Source: Basidiobolus meristosporus CBS 931.73
Taxonomy: Eukaryota > Basidiobolomycota > Basidiobolomycetes > Basidiobolales > Basidiobolaceae
NCBI GenBank assembly: GCA_002104905.1
Contig: MCFE01000570.1
Coordinates: forward strand, 1 to 56,974
Direction: 5' to 3'
Length of the DNA: 56,974 bases
Shown: piece after piece, positions 11,001-20,982 of the stretch
Layout: every line of letters starts with the position of its first letter
How positions within the stretch are numbered: position 1 is the stretch's first letter
Notes under the pieces: generated by a model
Database searches by the model: none
Told to the model about the DNA's origin: nothing
What the model saw: the letters and a program-made list of their open reading frames with translations, nothing else
Position numbers and translations under genes: made by a program

Positions 11001-12305
11001 TTCAGTTTCGGCTTTTACGTCGGCCTCGGAAACTTTAGATGCTTGCTCCTTAGCGGCAGGGTTGACAATAGGAATGGCCTTCGATTGAGTACTCTTGGGA
11101 ACAGTAAATGCTTCCTTAATATCAGCTGCTTCATCTTGCTGGTCCTTCTTTTCGTCAGGTTTTCCGGATTGAGTCTTGGGCTTAGAAGTGGCTGGAGCCT
11201 CTTTATTGCTAACAGGGGGTGAACCCTTGAGGTCAACAACACCACCGGTCTTTGGGTTGACAATTCTGATGGCTCTGTTAGATTGAGGTGGAACGAAGGT
11301 GGGAGCGCCAGTATTCAAGCGAGGCTGAACACCAGGAGGCATGACGGGAACGGGGTATGGGACAGAGTACACAGGACGATAGAATCCTTGTTGACCGCTA
11401 GGATCAAATGGTGGTTGATATCCAGGATATTGGTATGGGTACTGAGCCATAGAAGGAGACATAGGTGGCTGAATTGGGCTATGCATGGGCTTATCTCTGG
11501 CTCTCTGTTGAGGAGAAAAGGCTGCAGGTATAACTGGGCTAGTGGCCATACCAGGGGATCCGGGGACTGCGTTCACTGGCATTGGGGACTTGGGATAGTG
11601 ATGAGGGCGGATATGAGGCTGGTTGGAAGGATGAGGTTGATGACCTTGACGAGGAGAGTATTGGTGAGGTTGGATAGGATGAGGCGCATGATGGGCACTG
11701 GGAGATTGAGCAGGACGAGGGCGAGGGGAAGGCTGTGTCAACTTGGGTGCCTCGACATTAGTGACTGGGGTAGGTCTAGGTTGGTGAACCGCCTCAGGCT
11801 GAGGTTTGCGCACTGGCGCATTCCCGCTGTTCTTTTCGTTAGAAGAACCAAAGACGGGTTTGGCAGTTTTGTTACCACCAGCAGGCTGCTCCTGCTGTTG
11901 TGTGGCATTTTCCTTCAGAGGAACCTTAGCAGAATCAATCGGCTCCTTGGCTGGTTCTGTAGAAGTACTTGCAGGTGCAGCTTGATTGATGGAACCAAAC
12001 TGAATTGCAGGAGCGCTCCCAGTAGATGGCTGACGAGCAGGAAATTGCACTCCTGAACCTTTAGAAGCAGAGATGACTGGCTTCTTTACCCAAGCATTAG
12101 GCACAGGTGCAGTTTGAGCGCCGCTTCCATTAGATTGAACTGTCTGCTGCTGTTTGGGTTGGGAATTGGGTTTTTCCGATTTGGGTTGGGGGGCTTTAGC
12201 AGATTGTGGTTGGGATGGAGTAGGAACAGGGTTCTTAGCTTTCTGTGCTAGTTGAGCGTAAGTAAACTGTGGTGTGGTTTTGTTGGAGCTGGGTTTGGGA
12301 TTCAT
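8016..12305 (-). CDS. eIF4G: Translation initiation factor eIF4G
   Basis: A single 4.3-kb exon encodes 1429 aa. The first 400 residues are Pro/Gln/Ser-rich. Residues about 400-630 are a long Glu/Pro/Val low-complexity region. At Tyr653 lies YDASFLL, a match to the eIF4E-binding motif Y-x4-L-hydrophobic. An RG/GG-rich stretch (about 685-770) suggests RNA binding. The MIF4G domain, which docks eIF4A and RNA, spans about 820-1045, and an MA3 domain spans about 1244-1375. The protein scaffolds the cap-binding complex eIF4F in the cytoplasm. Length and order match fungal eIF4G proteins that keep an MA3 domain; S. cerevisiae eIF4G lacks it. The lack of introns is unusual beside its intron-rich neighbours. 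A pyrimidine-rich leader precedes the ATG. Confidence 0.95.
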   Translation of the reverse strand: MNPKPSSNKTTPQFTYAQLAQKAKNPVPTPSQPQSAKAPQPKSEKPNSQPKQQQTVQSNGSGAQTAPVPNAWVKKPVISASKGSGVQFPARQPSTGSAPAIQFGSINQAAPASTSTEPAKEPIDSAKVPLKENATQQQEQPAGGNKTAKPVFGSSNEKNSGNAPVRKPQPEAVHQPRPTPVTNVEAPKLTQPSPRPRPAQSPSAHHAPHPIQPHQYSPRQGHQPHPSNQPHIRPHHYPKSPMPVNAVPGSPGMATSPVIPAAFSPQQRARDKPMHSPIQPPMSPSMAQYPYQYPGYQPPFDPSGQQGFYRPVYSVPYPVPVMPPGVQPRLNTGAPTFVPPQSNRAIRIVNPKTGGVVDLKGSPPVSNKEAPATSKPKTQSGKPDEKKDQQDEAADIKEAFTVPKSTQSKAIPIVNPAAKEQASKVSEADVKAETEAPKKLAEPVAAPVPESKPEEPVQVEEKTEKVEASESETTPEAVVPVVEEVAEPVTVVQDSDKKEEPIVEASDEKPEPTPEVLEVKEAESDKIPQVEEASVPEVPKEEAQVPDTATDAQEITEEPGSVEEKKEEAVVPEVEVKEEPKPVETPEAKTEASKTDEPDTTAQPEAKSEKEDKPADPINNNASTLNPEQLNQVTYPPNITAPKSLVESGTLKYDASFLLQFKDVCKDRPSNMPTLESLGIEENARDDKRSASSGGRRGGRGGGPKGSNTFPGDMGSFKHTPKTSEERFAASQGAGGRGFNRGSMGGRSASGSNNMPGMGSREGRGSRSGRHKGKGERQQQGGPTIPLDEVVPLAFSKERWVPTKNNAEEEKDAKEVLCRKVNGLLNKLTLEKFESISDKIIELGDKSTEEKNGSSLQTIIQLIFEKATDEPNFIMVYASLCRKMMDKISPDVMDEGIRGKDNKPVAGGALFRKYLLSRCQEEFEKGWKVNLPDGSSLDNPNALLTDEYYIAAKAKRRGLGLMAFIGELFKLQMLTERIMHECIKRLLSNVQTPEEEETESLCKLMTTVGKQLDRKEAKNYMDAYFQRMKEMSVNKKLNSRIRFMLLDVIDLRSNKWVPRREVAGPKTISQIHQDAQKQKEETAEMLKKTASSGGRLPPINQQLSRTNSERRERRGPPGQGPDGWNTVGNAPSSRKTGDLTAFGNLTRSKSGANVSLGPGGGVFGALGGGSKGWKSSEAKGKEEPKPKPPSGNMFSALMSSESPRKEDKSFERKPLNLRPRSKPVPEETKAEEAKLTKEQAEPKVKAMVEEYLSVQDVPEVITCIKELGSPEFHSLVVSEFINEALDKKQKDIDAVIKLFKKLSSEEVISRESYVAGILEVMEFLEDIAIDVPQAFNHMGAMMAGTSIELEDLPKILELLLSSPGINPPSNKVLGEYLKRLSSDIGADALTEKFQKSGLEWSNVLPKAHQTDEKIEEFLKKNELEFLKTN

Positions 12306-13238
12306 AACTTGAACGTGTGAAGTAAATTACAAAAAAAGAAAAAGAAAAAAAGAAAAGGGAATTTGGGACTAAACGGTATGGAAAGAAACCGTTAAAGAAA
12401 ATATCGTAAGGATGGAAACCAAACGAAGGGGAAAAGTCGACAGTTACTTAACGATCGAGGTTTTATAGATGGATGGCTTCGCAGCTAACTGGATAAATAA
12501 TCCTTGCGAATACCAATAGTTTTCTTTAGAGATGGAAAACTAAAAGAGTGACAACACGTAGTGATGCTCTTAAGGGGCAGAAGATCACCAAAACTGAGGG
12601 TACTTCTCGGAGTGATCGCTTCATTTTTTTTATTTTCGTAATGTAAGAAATTTTTTTCTAACCAAGATAAATATGATATTCATCCCATTTAACTTTCCAT
12701 ATAAATAAGTGGTTTTTTTTCTTCCCATAAATGGAAGCTGTTCAATTCACTAAATGCTACGCATGTCTGGTGGTGGATGGCGCTGGACTTTCGGAGGCAA
12801 CACAAGTAGGGGCAGTGCCCAAACTAGCTGCGCCCTGTTGCACTCGTCAACCCAGGCTCTGGTGGCAAGTATCTGGTGCGTCATCGTCCGAGATCAGAAA
12901 AGGGGATGATTTTGGCACTTGGGAATTGGCGATGACTCCGTTGCTATAACATCGCTCTCTGGCCAATAGCGCCTGAGATGCCACGCTGGGGTAAATTTTT
13001 CATTTCAGGTTTATTGTATCGATATCCGATTTGATCTGTAGGGTGTCGTAGGGTATTGCAGTGCGGTGATTATGGGCGTATTATCCGTGGTACTAGCCCA
13101 ACCCACCCCATAACGAGCTTCGCGACCCACTGCGATTAATATGCGATATTCGGCACAAAACATAGATGATGGTGAGAACAGAGGGGTGATGTGAATGGAG
13201 TGGTGTGGAGGGTATTTTGAAGAACTGTGGCAAGAGAT
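12306..13238. other. eIF4G upstream region and noxR 3' flank
   Basis: The first 400 bp should hold the eIF4G leader and promoter. T- and A-rich tracts occur at 12625-12660 and 12711-12720. A 72-codon ORF at 12731-12949 has no recognisable features and I do not call it. No RNA gene is seen. Confidence 0.35.
12331..12360 (-). promoter_or_regulatory. Polypyrimidine tract in the eIF4G leader
   Basis: Read in the gene's direction this is an almost pure C/T run ending about 25 nt before the eIF4G ATG. Such tracts are common in leaders and core promoters of highly expressed fungal genes. It could also be the 3' end of a leader intron. The function is inferred. Confidence 0.4.
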
Positions 13239-15176
13239 TTAAACAAAGCACCACACCTCTAGACGGTCACTCAGCCCCGAGTCTGCGTCATCATCAAGAA
13301 GGCCGCGGGCGAGGTCCAGATCGTCTTGATCAGTAATCAAGACCAGCTCATCATCCTCATCTCGGTATTTGAGCTTTACAGAGCCATCGATTCCAAACTT
13401 CTCTTTAATACGGTTAAGTAGTCCATCGAATGTGACATTATAGTCCACTAGAATAACCCGGGTATCGGTGTGATGGCACTTCACCTTGAGCTATATAAAA
13501 GATTAGTTTCCAACTTACAGAGACGCCTTATCATGGTTTCACTTACCTTGCCCTTGGGAACTCTGACTGATCTTGAGGAGCTGAAGAGTGAGCTGGTATC
13601 TTCAGCGGAGCCCAGGCTCGAAGTGGGTGAGGTGCTGAGGGGAGAAAGGGCTGGAATATCCCCCTTCTCATACCCATTGAGAGGGTTGCTTGGTGCATGT
13701 GTAGCTAAAGGCGAGTGGGTTCGGGGCATCGACGCTAGGGCTGCATTGATGTCCAGTTTGGGTACCTCATGATCATTTCCAAACTTGCCGTAACCTGCAG
13801 CAGTGTTGTGGCGGACCAAGTTGGGTTTGGCACGGAATCTCTCCGCAGCTCGCGAATTAGTGCGACGCAATGAGTCTCCAAGAGTGGCACGACGAACAAG
13901 GGATGGTTTAGGAGCAAGGTTCGGAGCAAGGTTCGGAGCGTTGTTAGCTGGATGATTGGAGGGGAGAATCATGTCGGGGATGTAGTTGTTGTCCGCCTCT
14001 TCGTTTGCAGCAAGGGCGGCTCTGGTAAACTGGTTGTTGGCATATGGATTAGATTTAAACTCACGCAGGGTGATTGCCTCCGCCATGGGCTTTCCAAAGC
14101 CGGATTTAACGGAGGGAACAGGGCTTGTGGTGGCCATGTGAGTTGCCTGTAAGTTAGAGATCGTGATTAGTTTAATGTTCACGCCATTCACTACATTGTA
14201 TACTAACCTTGCGAACTAGCGCACCCTTAAAACCAGTAAAGGTGTCTTTATCGTCTGCAGCTGCGATCAGCTTCGAGTTGCCAAGATAGTCGACTTTCTT
14301 CGAATTCTTGATCTTACTCTCACATGGTCGGTATAGAGCCCCACGGGGAATGCTGAAGAAGGGGCAGTCCTTGATGACCATTACAAAGTTAATGCTTTGA
14401 AATCACTCAAGCACTTGTAAAGCTATTACCTGTGCCTTATTATCTATTGCTTTATCGATAATGCTGTGCTTTGGAGTTTGTTTCTCCTTTTGTGCAGCCA
14501 GTAGATCATTCATTCCCAAAGCATCCTCTCCCAAATAGAAATAGCATAAGGCCCGATTGAACAATACTTCGCATGAATACAATTTGAATTCGAGGCCCAG
14601 CTGTGCGTAGTCGATGTATAGGTTGCCACGAAGATACTGTAGTCAGATTTACAGTTAAATTTAGTTATCTCAGAAATGGCACAGAATTTCTCAGCAGCAT
14701 ACCAACAAAGCATCGTTGAAATCTTCAAATGCTGCCTCGAAATCTTTGAGAATCATATTGGAAACACCCTTTTGGAAATAGGCAACGGCAAAATATTGAT
14801 CTTGTTGCAAGGCTGAAATGTAGGCCCGCACCTATTGAACAGAGGAATGAGGGTCAGTTGGGGTTTCAGAGACATACTCATAGCACTTACAGCAGACTCG
14901 TGTTCATTTAGAGTGCTTAAGATGACTCCAATGTTGAAGAAAATCTTTGCAGACTCGCCAACACTCTGAAAGAGGGGTCAATACGGAGGTACAACTTCAC
15001 GGGTGACAATAAAAACTCACATACCTCGAACAGCTCAAGAGCAGTTTCGTATTTTTTTTCATCAAAAGCTCTGGCAGCTAATTGCCACTGCTCCAGCTCC
15101 AACTGTCAAACAATAACGGGTTAATACACACCGAGAGTAGTTTATGCCACATTCAACCGACCTTCATTAACGACAT
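13239..15176 (-). CDS. noxR: NADPH oxidase regulator NoxR (p67phox-like)
   Basis: Eight exons join in frame: 13239-13490, 13547-14146, 14208-14369, 14430-14636, 14703-14831, 14891-14965, 15025-15102 and 15162-15176, giving 505 aa. The first exon is only five codons (MSLMK). Residues about 4-150 are TPR repeats, the Rac-binding part of p67phox-type proteins. FFSIPRGALYRP near residue 170 and KKVDYLGNSKLIAA match the conserved post-TPR region of fungal NoxR. A Ser/Pro-rich linker leads to a C-terminal PB1 domain (about 422-505) with the acidic OPCA-like stretch DEDDELVLITDQDDLD. NoxR activates membrane Nox enzymes with Rac to make superoxide for polarised growth and development. No Nox gene is in the window. 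Confidence 0.92.
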
Positions 15177-16281
15177 GGGAGTAATATATTAGGTATTATA
15201 AAGATCTATAAAGTATGGATAAAATACAGTCTCAAAACGATGTGGGAGCAAGAGATAAAGGAGAAAATCAGTAGGAATGGAGGGGCTGTAGAGATTAAAA
15301 GCCGAGTAAAGCTCAAGCAACCCTTGGTCAATCAATGAGATGATTAATCCTACAATATAGATTAGGAAATAGCAAGCAAGGGAGGAGTGGAGAATTTATT
15401 TCTTAATAGAAGGAACCTGCAATTTCTCTTAATGCGTGGCGGAAATCATATCCCAATCCATATATCATCAATTTAAAAGTCCACCAAATTTGTTTGATAT
15501 CCAGGCTTCTGTGCCTCATTAGGTTTCAATAGATCTCGGTTGTACAACTCCGAATATTAAATAAGCTACATATTGTTGCTAAAACGAAAGTATGATGTAT
15601 TTGATCTGGCGGATCCGACCACAGCTGCATTATTGGACACGCGCATGGCCATCTAAAGTCACAGATTTCCTATTGTTGACACAGAGGAAATTATGCCCTC
15701 AGGCAATGGTTGATGGGTTTATTGAATGCAGAAAACGTCACAATGTCAAATAGGGCCTGCATCCGAGCTTGGAGGGTGTAACATGTCGATGGATTGCTGT
15801 GCGGAAGGATGTGATCTCGGCTGGTGATTTGGTTAGTGCTGAGGGGTTCTTTAGTGGCGTCGTATGGGGTCGCTACTCGAAAAAAGGGTTAGAGCGTCTC
15901 TATAATTGATACAAAACCAAATATGTTTCGCTTTGGTGCATATAAAGCGTCTCCTCATACATCAATGTTAGACAACCAAGTAACCCAATATAAGCCCTGA
16001 GTTGTACATGCCTCCCTTGATAAGGTTTCAATCTAGACGATGTATCGATAAATACCTTGGGATACTTGGTTGGTTACTCGACATTTATCAAGTGTACCGT
16101 ATTTTTGCGCGCTCTACCAGCCTATTGTGTGAATAGCGGTTATTTATAGCACGCATGAAAAGAACGGCCAAGGGCAATCGGATTTACTGTTGACATTTGG
16201 TTTCTTCAAGCATAAAGTAGGGCTTATTAATAGGCTTTTATACATCACAAGGGTGAGGGATGATGGATATATGTTCGATAA
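15177..16281. other. Intergenic region between noxR and the TRAPPC11 pseudogene
   Basis: About 1.1 kb of AT-rich sequence. The part next to 15176 should carry the noxR promoter. I see no ORF with family features, no tRNA and no clear repeat. Confidence 0.4.
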
Positions 16282-19200
16282 TCAAACGTCCATGGTAGCC
16301 GGGGCTGGTTTGACGAAGATCGCGAGTTCTTCATTATTGAGACTAACCCCCTCATTCTCACATCCGGGTTCCACTAGTCTAAGCTTTGGGACTGTCAATT
16401 TACCTGGAGCCAAGGCATACTCGTTGAATCTAAGTTTGGTAGTGCTGAGCGGGAGTAAACGAACAAGGTATTGCTTGTAATCGGAGAAAATCAGATTATT
16501 GGATGCATCGAGGATGGCAACCAATTCGTGCATTTTGGACGAGGTATTCCCAATAATGGAAATGAATACGAATTGGGTGGCTATATATATCTTCGTGGGG
16601 GCATCTATGGAGATCAGGTTAATCATCGTAAGGGCATGGGCAGAGGGAAGGGCACTAACCCAGTGTAATATTTAAAGGTGATTGGGTCAACCCAATGTGC
16701 GGCACAGTCAAGACTGTGTGGAAAAGATTCTCTTTGAGCGTGGGGTGAGGTTGTCGACTAGAAAAGCAGGTCATTAGGAAATCCTCGATCAAGTGGTATG
16801 GTGGAGTTGTGACATGCTTACCGCTTCCATGCGTTCTCTATATGGCCTATCTCCACGCTTTCCTTTTGAGCAGTTATATCCACGATCTCCAATAACAGTA
16901 AGTGATTGCAATTGAAGACAGAGCTAGGCTTGAACACCAGAAATTCATACAAATTGAATGGGCACGAGCAGGAAGCGTGATCTCTGCTTTTAGTACCAGT
17001 GCTGTCTTCTCTCGTGACTTGGGGGTTGGAGATCAACGATATCGTAGTGCTCCTTGGACTGGCAGATTTCTGGCGCAGATCGGCGTCAATCAAGTATATG
17101 GTTGATCATGCTAATGGATGAGACGACTTACTGCGACCTGAAAATCAATATCACACACATCCAAATCAGTCAGTGCCAGGCTCTTGATCTGTAGATTGTG
17201 CTCGGTTCGAGGGAGTCGAGGTTATCGGCGCCAAGGCGATTTTCCGGGTATACTTTGAATTCTGTCTGGAATGGTTGCTGGAACTCAATCTGCACAGTCT
17301 CTCGCTTTTCATAAACATTGAGATGGTATTGGGGGAGTCGAGATAGTATCGCAGTGTGAGTGTGAGTAGTCGTTCACGTAGTGGCTGGCTCCCCTGACAA
17401 AGAAGGTTAAATGCCTTTCCTCACTTGGGATCACTTGGCCCAAGTTGTGAGTGAATATTTGGTCAGCCGACTCGAAGGTTGGATCCTAGCACACCATGTC
17501 GCCCAGGCGTTGGTCAGCTCCAGCCTTGATTTCGGCAGTGAGCGTGGCCTGTGCCTTATGTTCCTCATGGCTGATTATTGTTGCATCCACAGGGAGAGCT
17601 TCATCTAGGAGTGCAACCTGTTCGCACTCAGTGTTCATGTCCATTTTTGGTTTTCGATGTGTTACCCTAGTGTGGGATGTTGGTGATCAATCACACGTAC
17701 CATAATCAGATACATCAGTATCGTTGCATCTGAAAAGCAAACCTTAGTGTGGAGTGATCCTCCACCTCCTCAAGGGTGACAAACCTTCCAGCTACTAAGG
17801 GATAAAAATTAGCAACGTAAACATGACCATGCTGTATTATCATACAAGCCATACTCTCATCGCTGATGTTATCCACTGGTAGCCACTTCGCTATCTTGAA
17901 CGTTTCGTCATGTCCCGTGAGCGGATAGTTTAGGGCAAGCTGCCATCCAGGAGTGGCTACATGACACGATATAACCGCAAGCTATAATTGATCATCAGAC
18001 GGAGGTCTGGGCGGCACGTATCCACTTCCACCAACCTTCAGTTCAGCTATTTCCCTCGGCGTAATGCTCTATTCAATAACCTTTACGCATTAATTTGAGA
18101 GCCGCAAATCTACTTCTTTCTCCCAGGCAAGTCCATTATCGGCGTCTTTTTGCAGAGCATCCTTTACGTCAATCCATACACTTCCTTTCAGCTCGCTCGC
18201 CTCATTCGATAAATGGTGGAAGTGATAGTCAAAGGTCGAGTCGTTGAAAACTAAATGCAATGATGAGATTTCCGAGGGTAACGGGCAGCTGGTAGTTGCA
18301 GTCACTTGAAACTTGACGGGGACACCAACATAAGCATTCCCACGCTCGAACTGGATTCCGAAATGAACGAATGTATTCATCTGATTCAAATCAATAATTA
18401 TTGGCAATTGCTGGTTATCCACTTGCTGTAATAGTATTTCGACCAATTTACGCTGGTAACTTTCGCGCATCTCGATGTTGAGAGTGACCTGATCGGAGAG
18501 AAGCTCGGTCAGGAAACCGATCGCATTCATCCATAACTTAAGTTCTCAGGAACAAACAAGAGAGCTATCGAGGATGGAGGCGAGGATTGTGCTCTAATTC
18601 TCTTTCCGATACGTCTCGGCTAAACGTTCGAAAAACCTTCGGAAAACGGTTTGGTTAGTGGATAGCAGACTAGTGATCAGTTGGGTGTAGACTTCTACTT
18701 CAGTGCCATTTCAAACTTCCCTCCCTCGAAGTAGGACTTGGCAATCTCAGAGGCCAGGAAGAGTGCTATTCTTGCGTTTTTGTACTTCTTAAACTGCTCG
18801 TAGCTTTTGGTCAGTAATTCGATAATGAGGGTCGTATGATCGAACTTCTTTTCCGTGGCTAAGCTATCCTGAGTGCCCTCATCGGCGCTCTGAGGATTTG
18901 TAGGATGAATCTTGTGAATACGTGGAAAACACAGGTGAGCTGATACCCACCTCGGATGCCCTTAAAAGGTGACGCCCTCTTTCCATGCTACAGGCTGCAG
19001 AGGAGTAATAGTAGAAGCCAGCATGCTGTATTACCAACCCTGGATATATACCACCGCCGAGCGTAGCTGGGCGGCCATTGTTATATCCCGTTCGTAGGTC
19101 AGGCAAGTCTGCACCATTGACATCTATTTGGCAAGGATCAGAGAAGAAATAATTTGCATATCTACGGGTATTGCAACTGGTCAACTACCAGTGCTATTGC

Positions 19201-20608
19201 AGAAACTAATAAACGGACAGAGCGCACTACTTTTAGGTGGATTGCTTCTGCTAAAATCCGTACTTCAGTCCATCTTTTGGTGTTTGGAATAATCCGAGGA
19301 TATCCAGTGGCCTCAGCAACATTTAGGGAAAACATGTCAATCAAACTCATGTAGCAAGATCCATAGTATCTGGTGTTTTGCAACCTTGTCAATCTACATA
19401 AATCATTCGGGGCATGAAAACTCGGTGACTAACTTTAAGGCGCCATCATGATCCTAGCGAAACTCAGCAAATACACCCATCTTGAAGTCGTATCTCACTA
19501 ACCATCATAGGTTCGACAGGGGCAACTCGGCGAGCTTCCATGAGTTAGAGGTCATTGCTGGCGACTTTGGTGGCTGCGGAATAGGGATTCGTGACCTTTT
19601 CTTCTTCATGAGCTTTCCTTTTTCCCGATAGAAATTGATGGCGGGCTGGTATAATGATCTTTGCATGCTTCAGCATTGTTAATCGGCTATTATATGAAAA
19701 TCGCTACAGTGAATTCGTACTTGTTGATGAACTCTTGAAGCTCGGATGGCCCAAGTGGCGGTAAAACAAAAAATGAATTTCTTTGATCGAGACCGGATGT
19801 TCGTCGAATGCTCGATATTCTCTTAGTGGAGCTCTCTACAAAATATGATAGATCATTAGTCGTCTTTCTAAGGCGAACTTCTGACTGTTGAGTGTACCAG
19901 CATCGTGAGCTCTTAACATAAGCACCACGGCAAACTTGGTTCCAGCTTCTTGAGAATTTTTCCTGGTTTAAGGATTAGCGAGATTTCGAACTGGCAAGCA
20001 TTGGGTGATTGCCCTCACCTATGCTTCACGATTTCAGCTATTAAGGCAGCATCCTTCTCCCTTTCTAGTACACTCACTGCGGCTAAAGGCCCAACTACTT
20101 TCTGCTCATTATTGTCGTTCAAGGGTGGCAATTCCGAAAACATCACTAGAACCCCAGGCTTTATATCCTTTTGCTTCCGAATCCACAATGAGCTCATGAT
20201 ACCAACGGGATACAATGGACTCGAATGCGATAGTAGTGACAGCGGTGAATGGAATCCGCCTCCAGATTTATTCCGCTTTACTGGAAGCTGAAAGGAGCCC
20301 GCAGGGCTTAGAACTGTTGAAGGTAGATAGAGTAAACTGGCTCAAAAATATACCTTTGAAACGAACTGTATCTAAAACAAAGCATCTCCTTGGTTAGTTT
20401 CCCATAAGTTGGTAGTTGTCTTGCTTTTCAATAATGATATCAAGTTCTTATAGTATGTTTGCCGAGCTGGCTAAAACCTGTCGAAAGTGCTCGAATTCAA
20501 AAATGCCTCTGGTGTATTGCTCGCAGTTTCGGGACAAGTCGAGGAGAGCCCGGAAACAGCCATGACTGGCAATAGATGACTGGCGAATTCAGGTACAAAC
20601 GAATCCAT
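16282..20608 (-). pseudogene. TRAPPC11: Broken TRAPPC11 (TRAPP complex subunit) copy
   Basis: Pieces of TRAPPC11 run in order over the whole gene. An N terminus MDSFVPEFASHLLPVMA begins at 20608, followed by SSLWIRKQKDIKPGVLV (about 20150) and RWTEVRILAEAIHLKV (about 19250). The foie-gras core GFYYYSSAACSMERGRHLL (about 19000) and LLTKSYEQFKKYKNARIAL (about 18800) come next. The gryzun tail FSDYKQYLVRLLPLSTTKL lies near 16430. The frame is broken: TAG at 18594-18596 and TGA at 18546-18548 lie 16 codons apart inside a gap-free match, so no intron removes them. Frame changes occur near 17330, 17205 and 16555. The normal protein works in Golgi/ER vesicle tethering and autophagy. An intact copy elsewhere is likely but cannot be seen here. 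Confidence 0.85.
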
Positions 20609-20982
20609 TTCTGCTGGACGCTCTAAGGCACCTCTAGGCAACAGTAGCTTGGAGAATATCCAGAAAGTGATAGTACTGTTGGAAAATAGGAGCACTGAAC
20701 TGACTATGTATGGTCGTGCCGCTAAATTCGTAGAATTGTAGTGAATTGTCAGCTGTGTTTATGCAATCAAGCCAGCATGAATGATCAAGTTTATCATAAT
20801 CTTAAGGGAACTTCGGAGTTATTAAAATGCTTGCTTATTCTTCGATAATAATACAACAGTTTAAAAAGATTTGTAAAAAACAATCTTATAATAAAACATG
20901 ATTTTTTACAGATGACATAGGCAATGGCCTTGCGAATTCAACCTTGTTGCTGTCCGTCTGCTTCTCGACCTTCGAATTTCCC
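20609..20982. promoter_or_regulatory. Divergent upstream region of the TRAPPC11 pseudogene and MED14
   Basis: This 374-bp AT-rich stretch lies between divergent starts and should hold the MED14 promoter. T/A runs occur at 20860-20910. No gene is seen in it. Confidence 0.4.

Noticed and set aside
10326-11222. 298-codon ORF on the + strand inside eIF4G
   Set aside because: It is the antisense shadow of the low-complexity Glu/Pro region of eIF4G; its Leu/Phe/Ser-rich composition follows from that.
12731-12949. 72-codon ORF between eIF4G and noxR
   Set aside because: No domain, signal peptide, splice context or codon pattern like its neighbours; expected by chance.
16651-16660. TAG in the TRAPPC11 copy near 16656 as a further nonsense codon
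   Set aside because: It lies in a GTTAGT donor of a plausible roughly 60-nt intron, so it need not be read.
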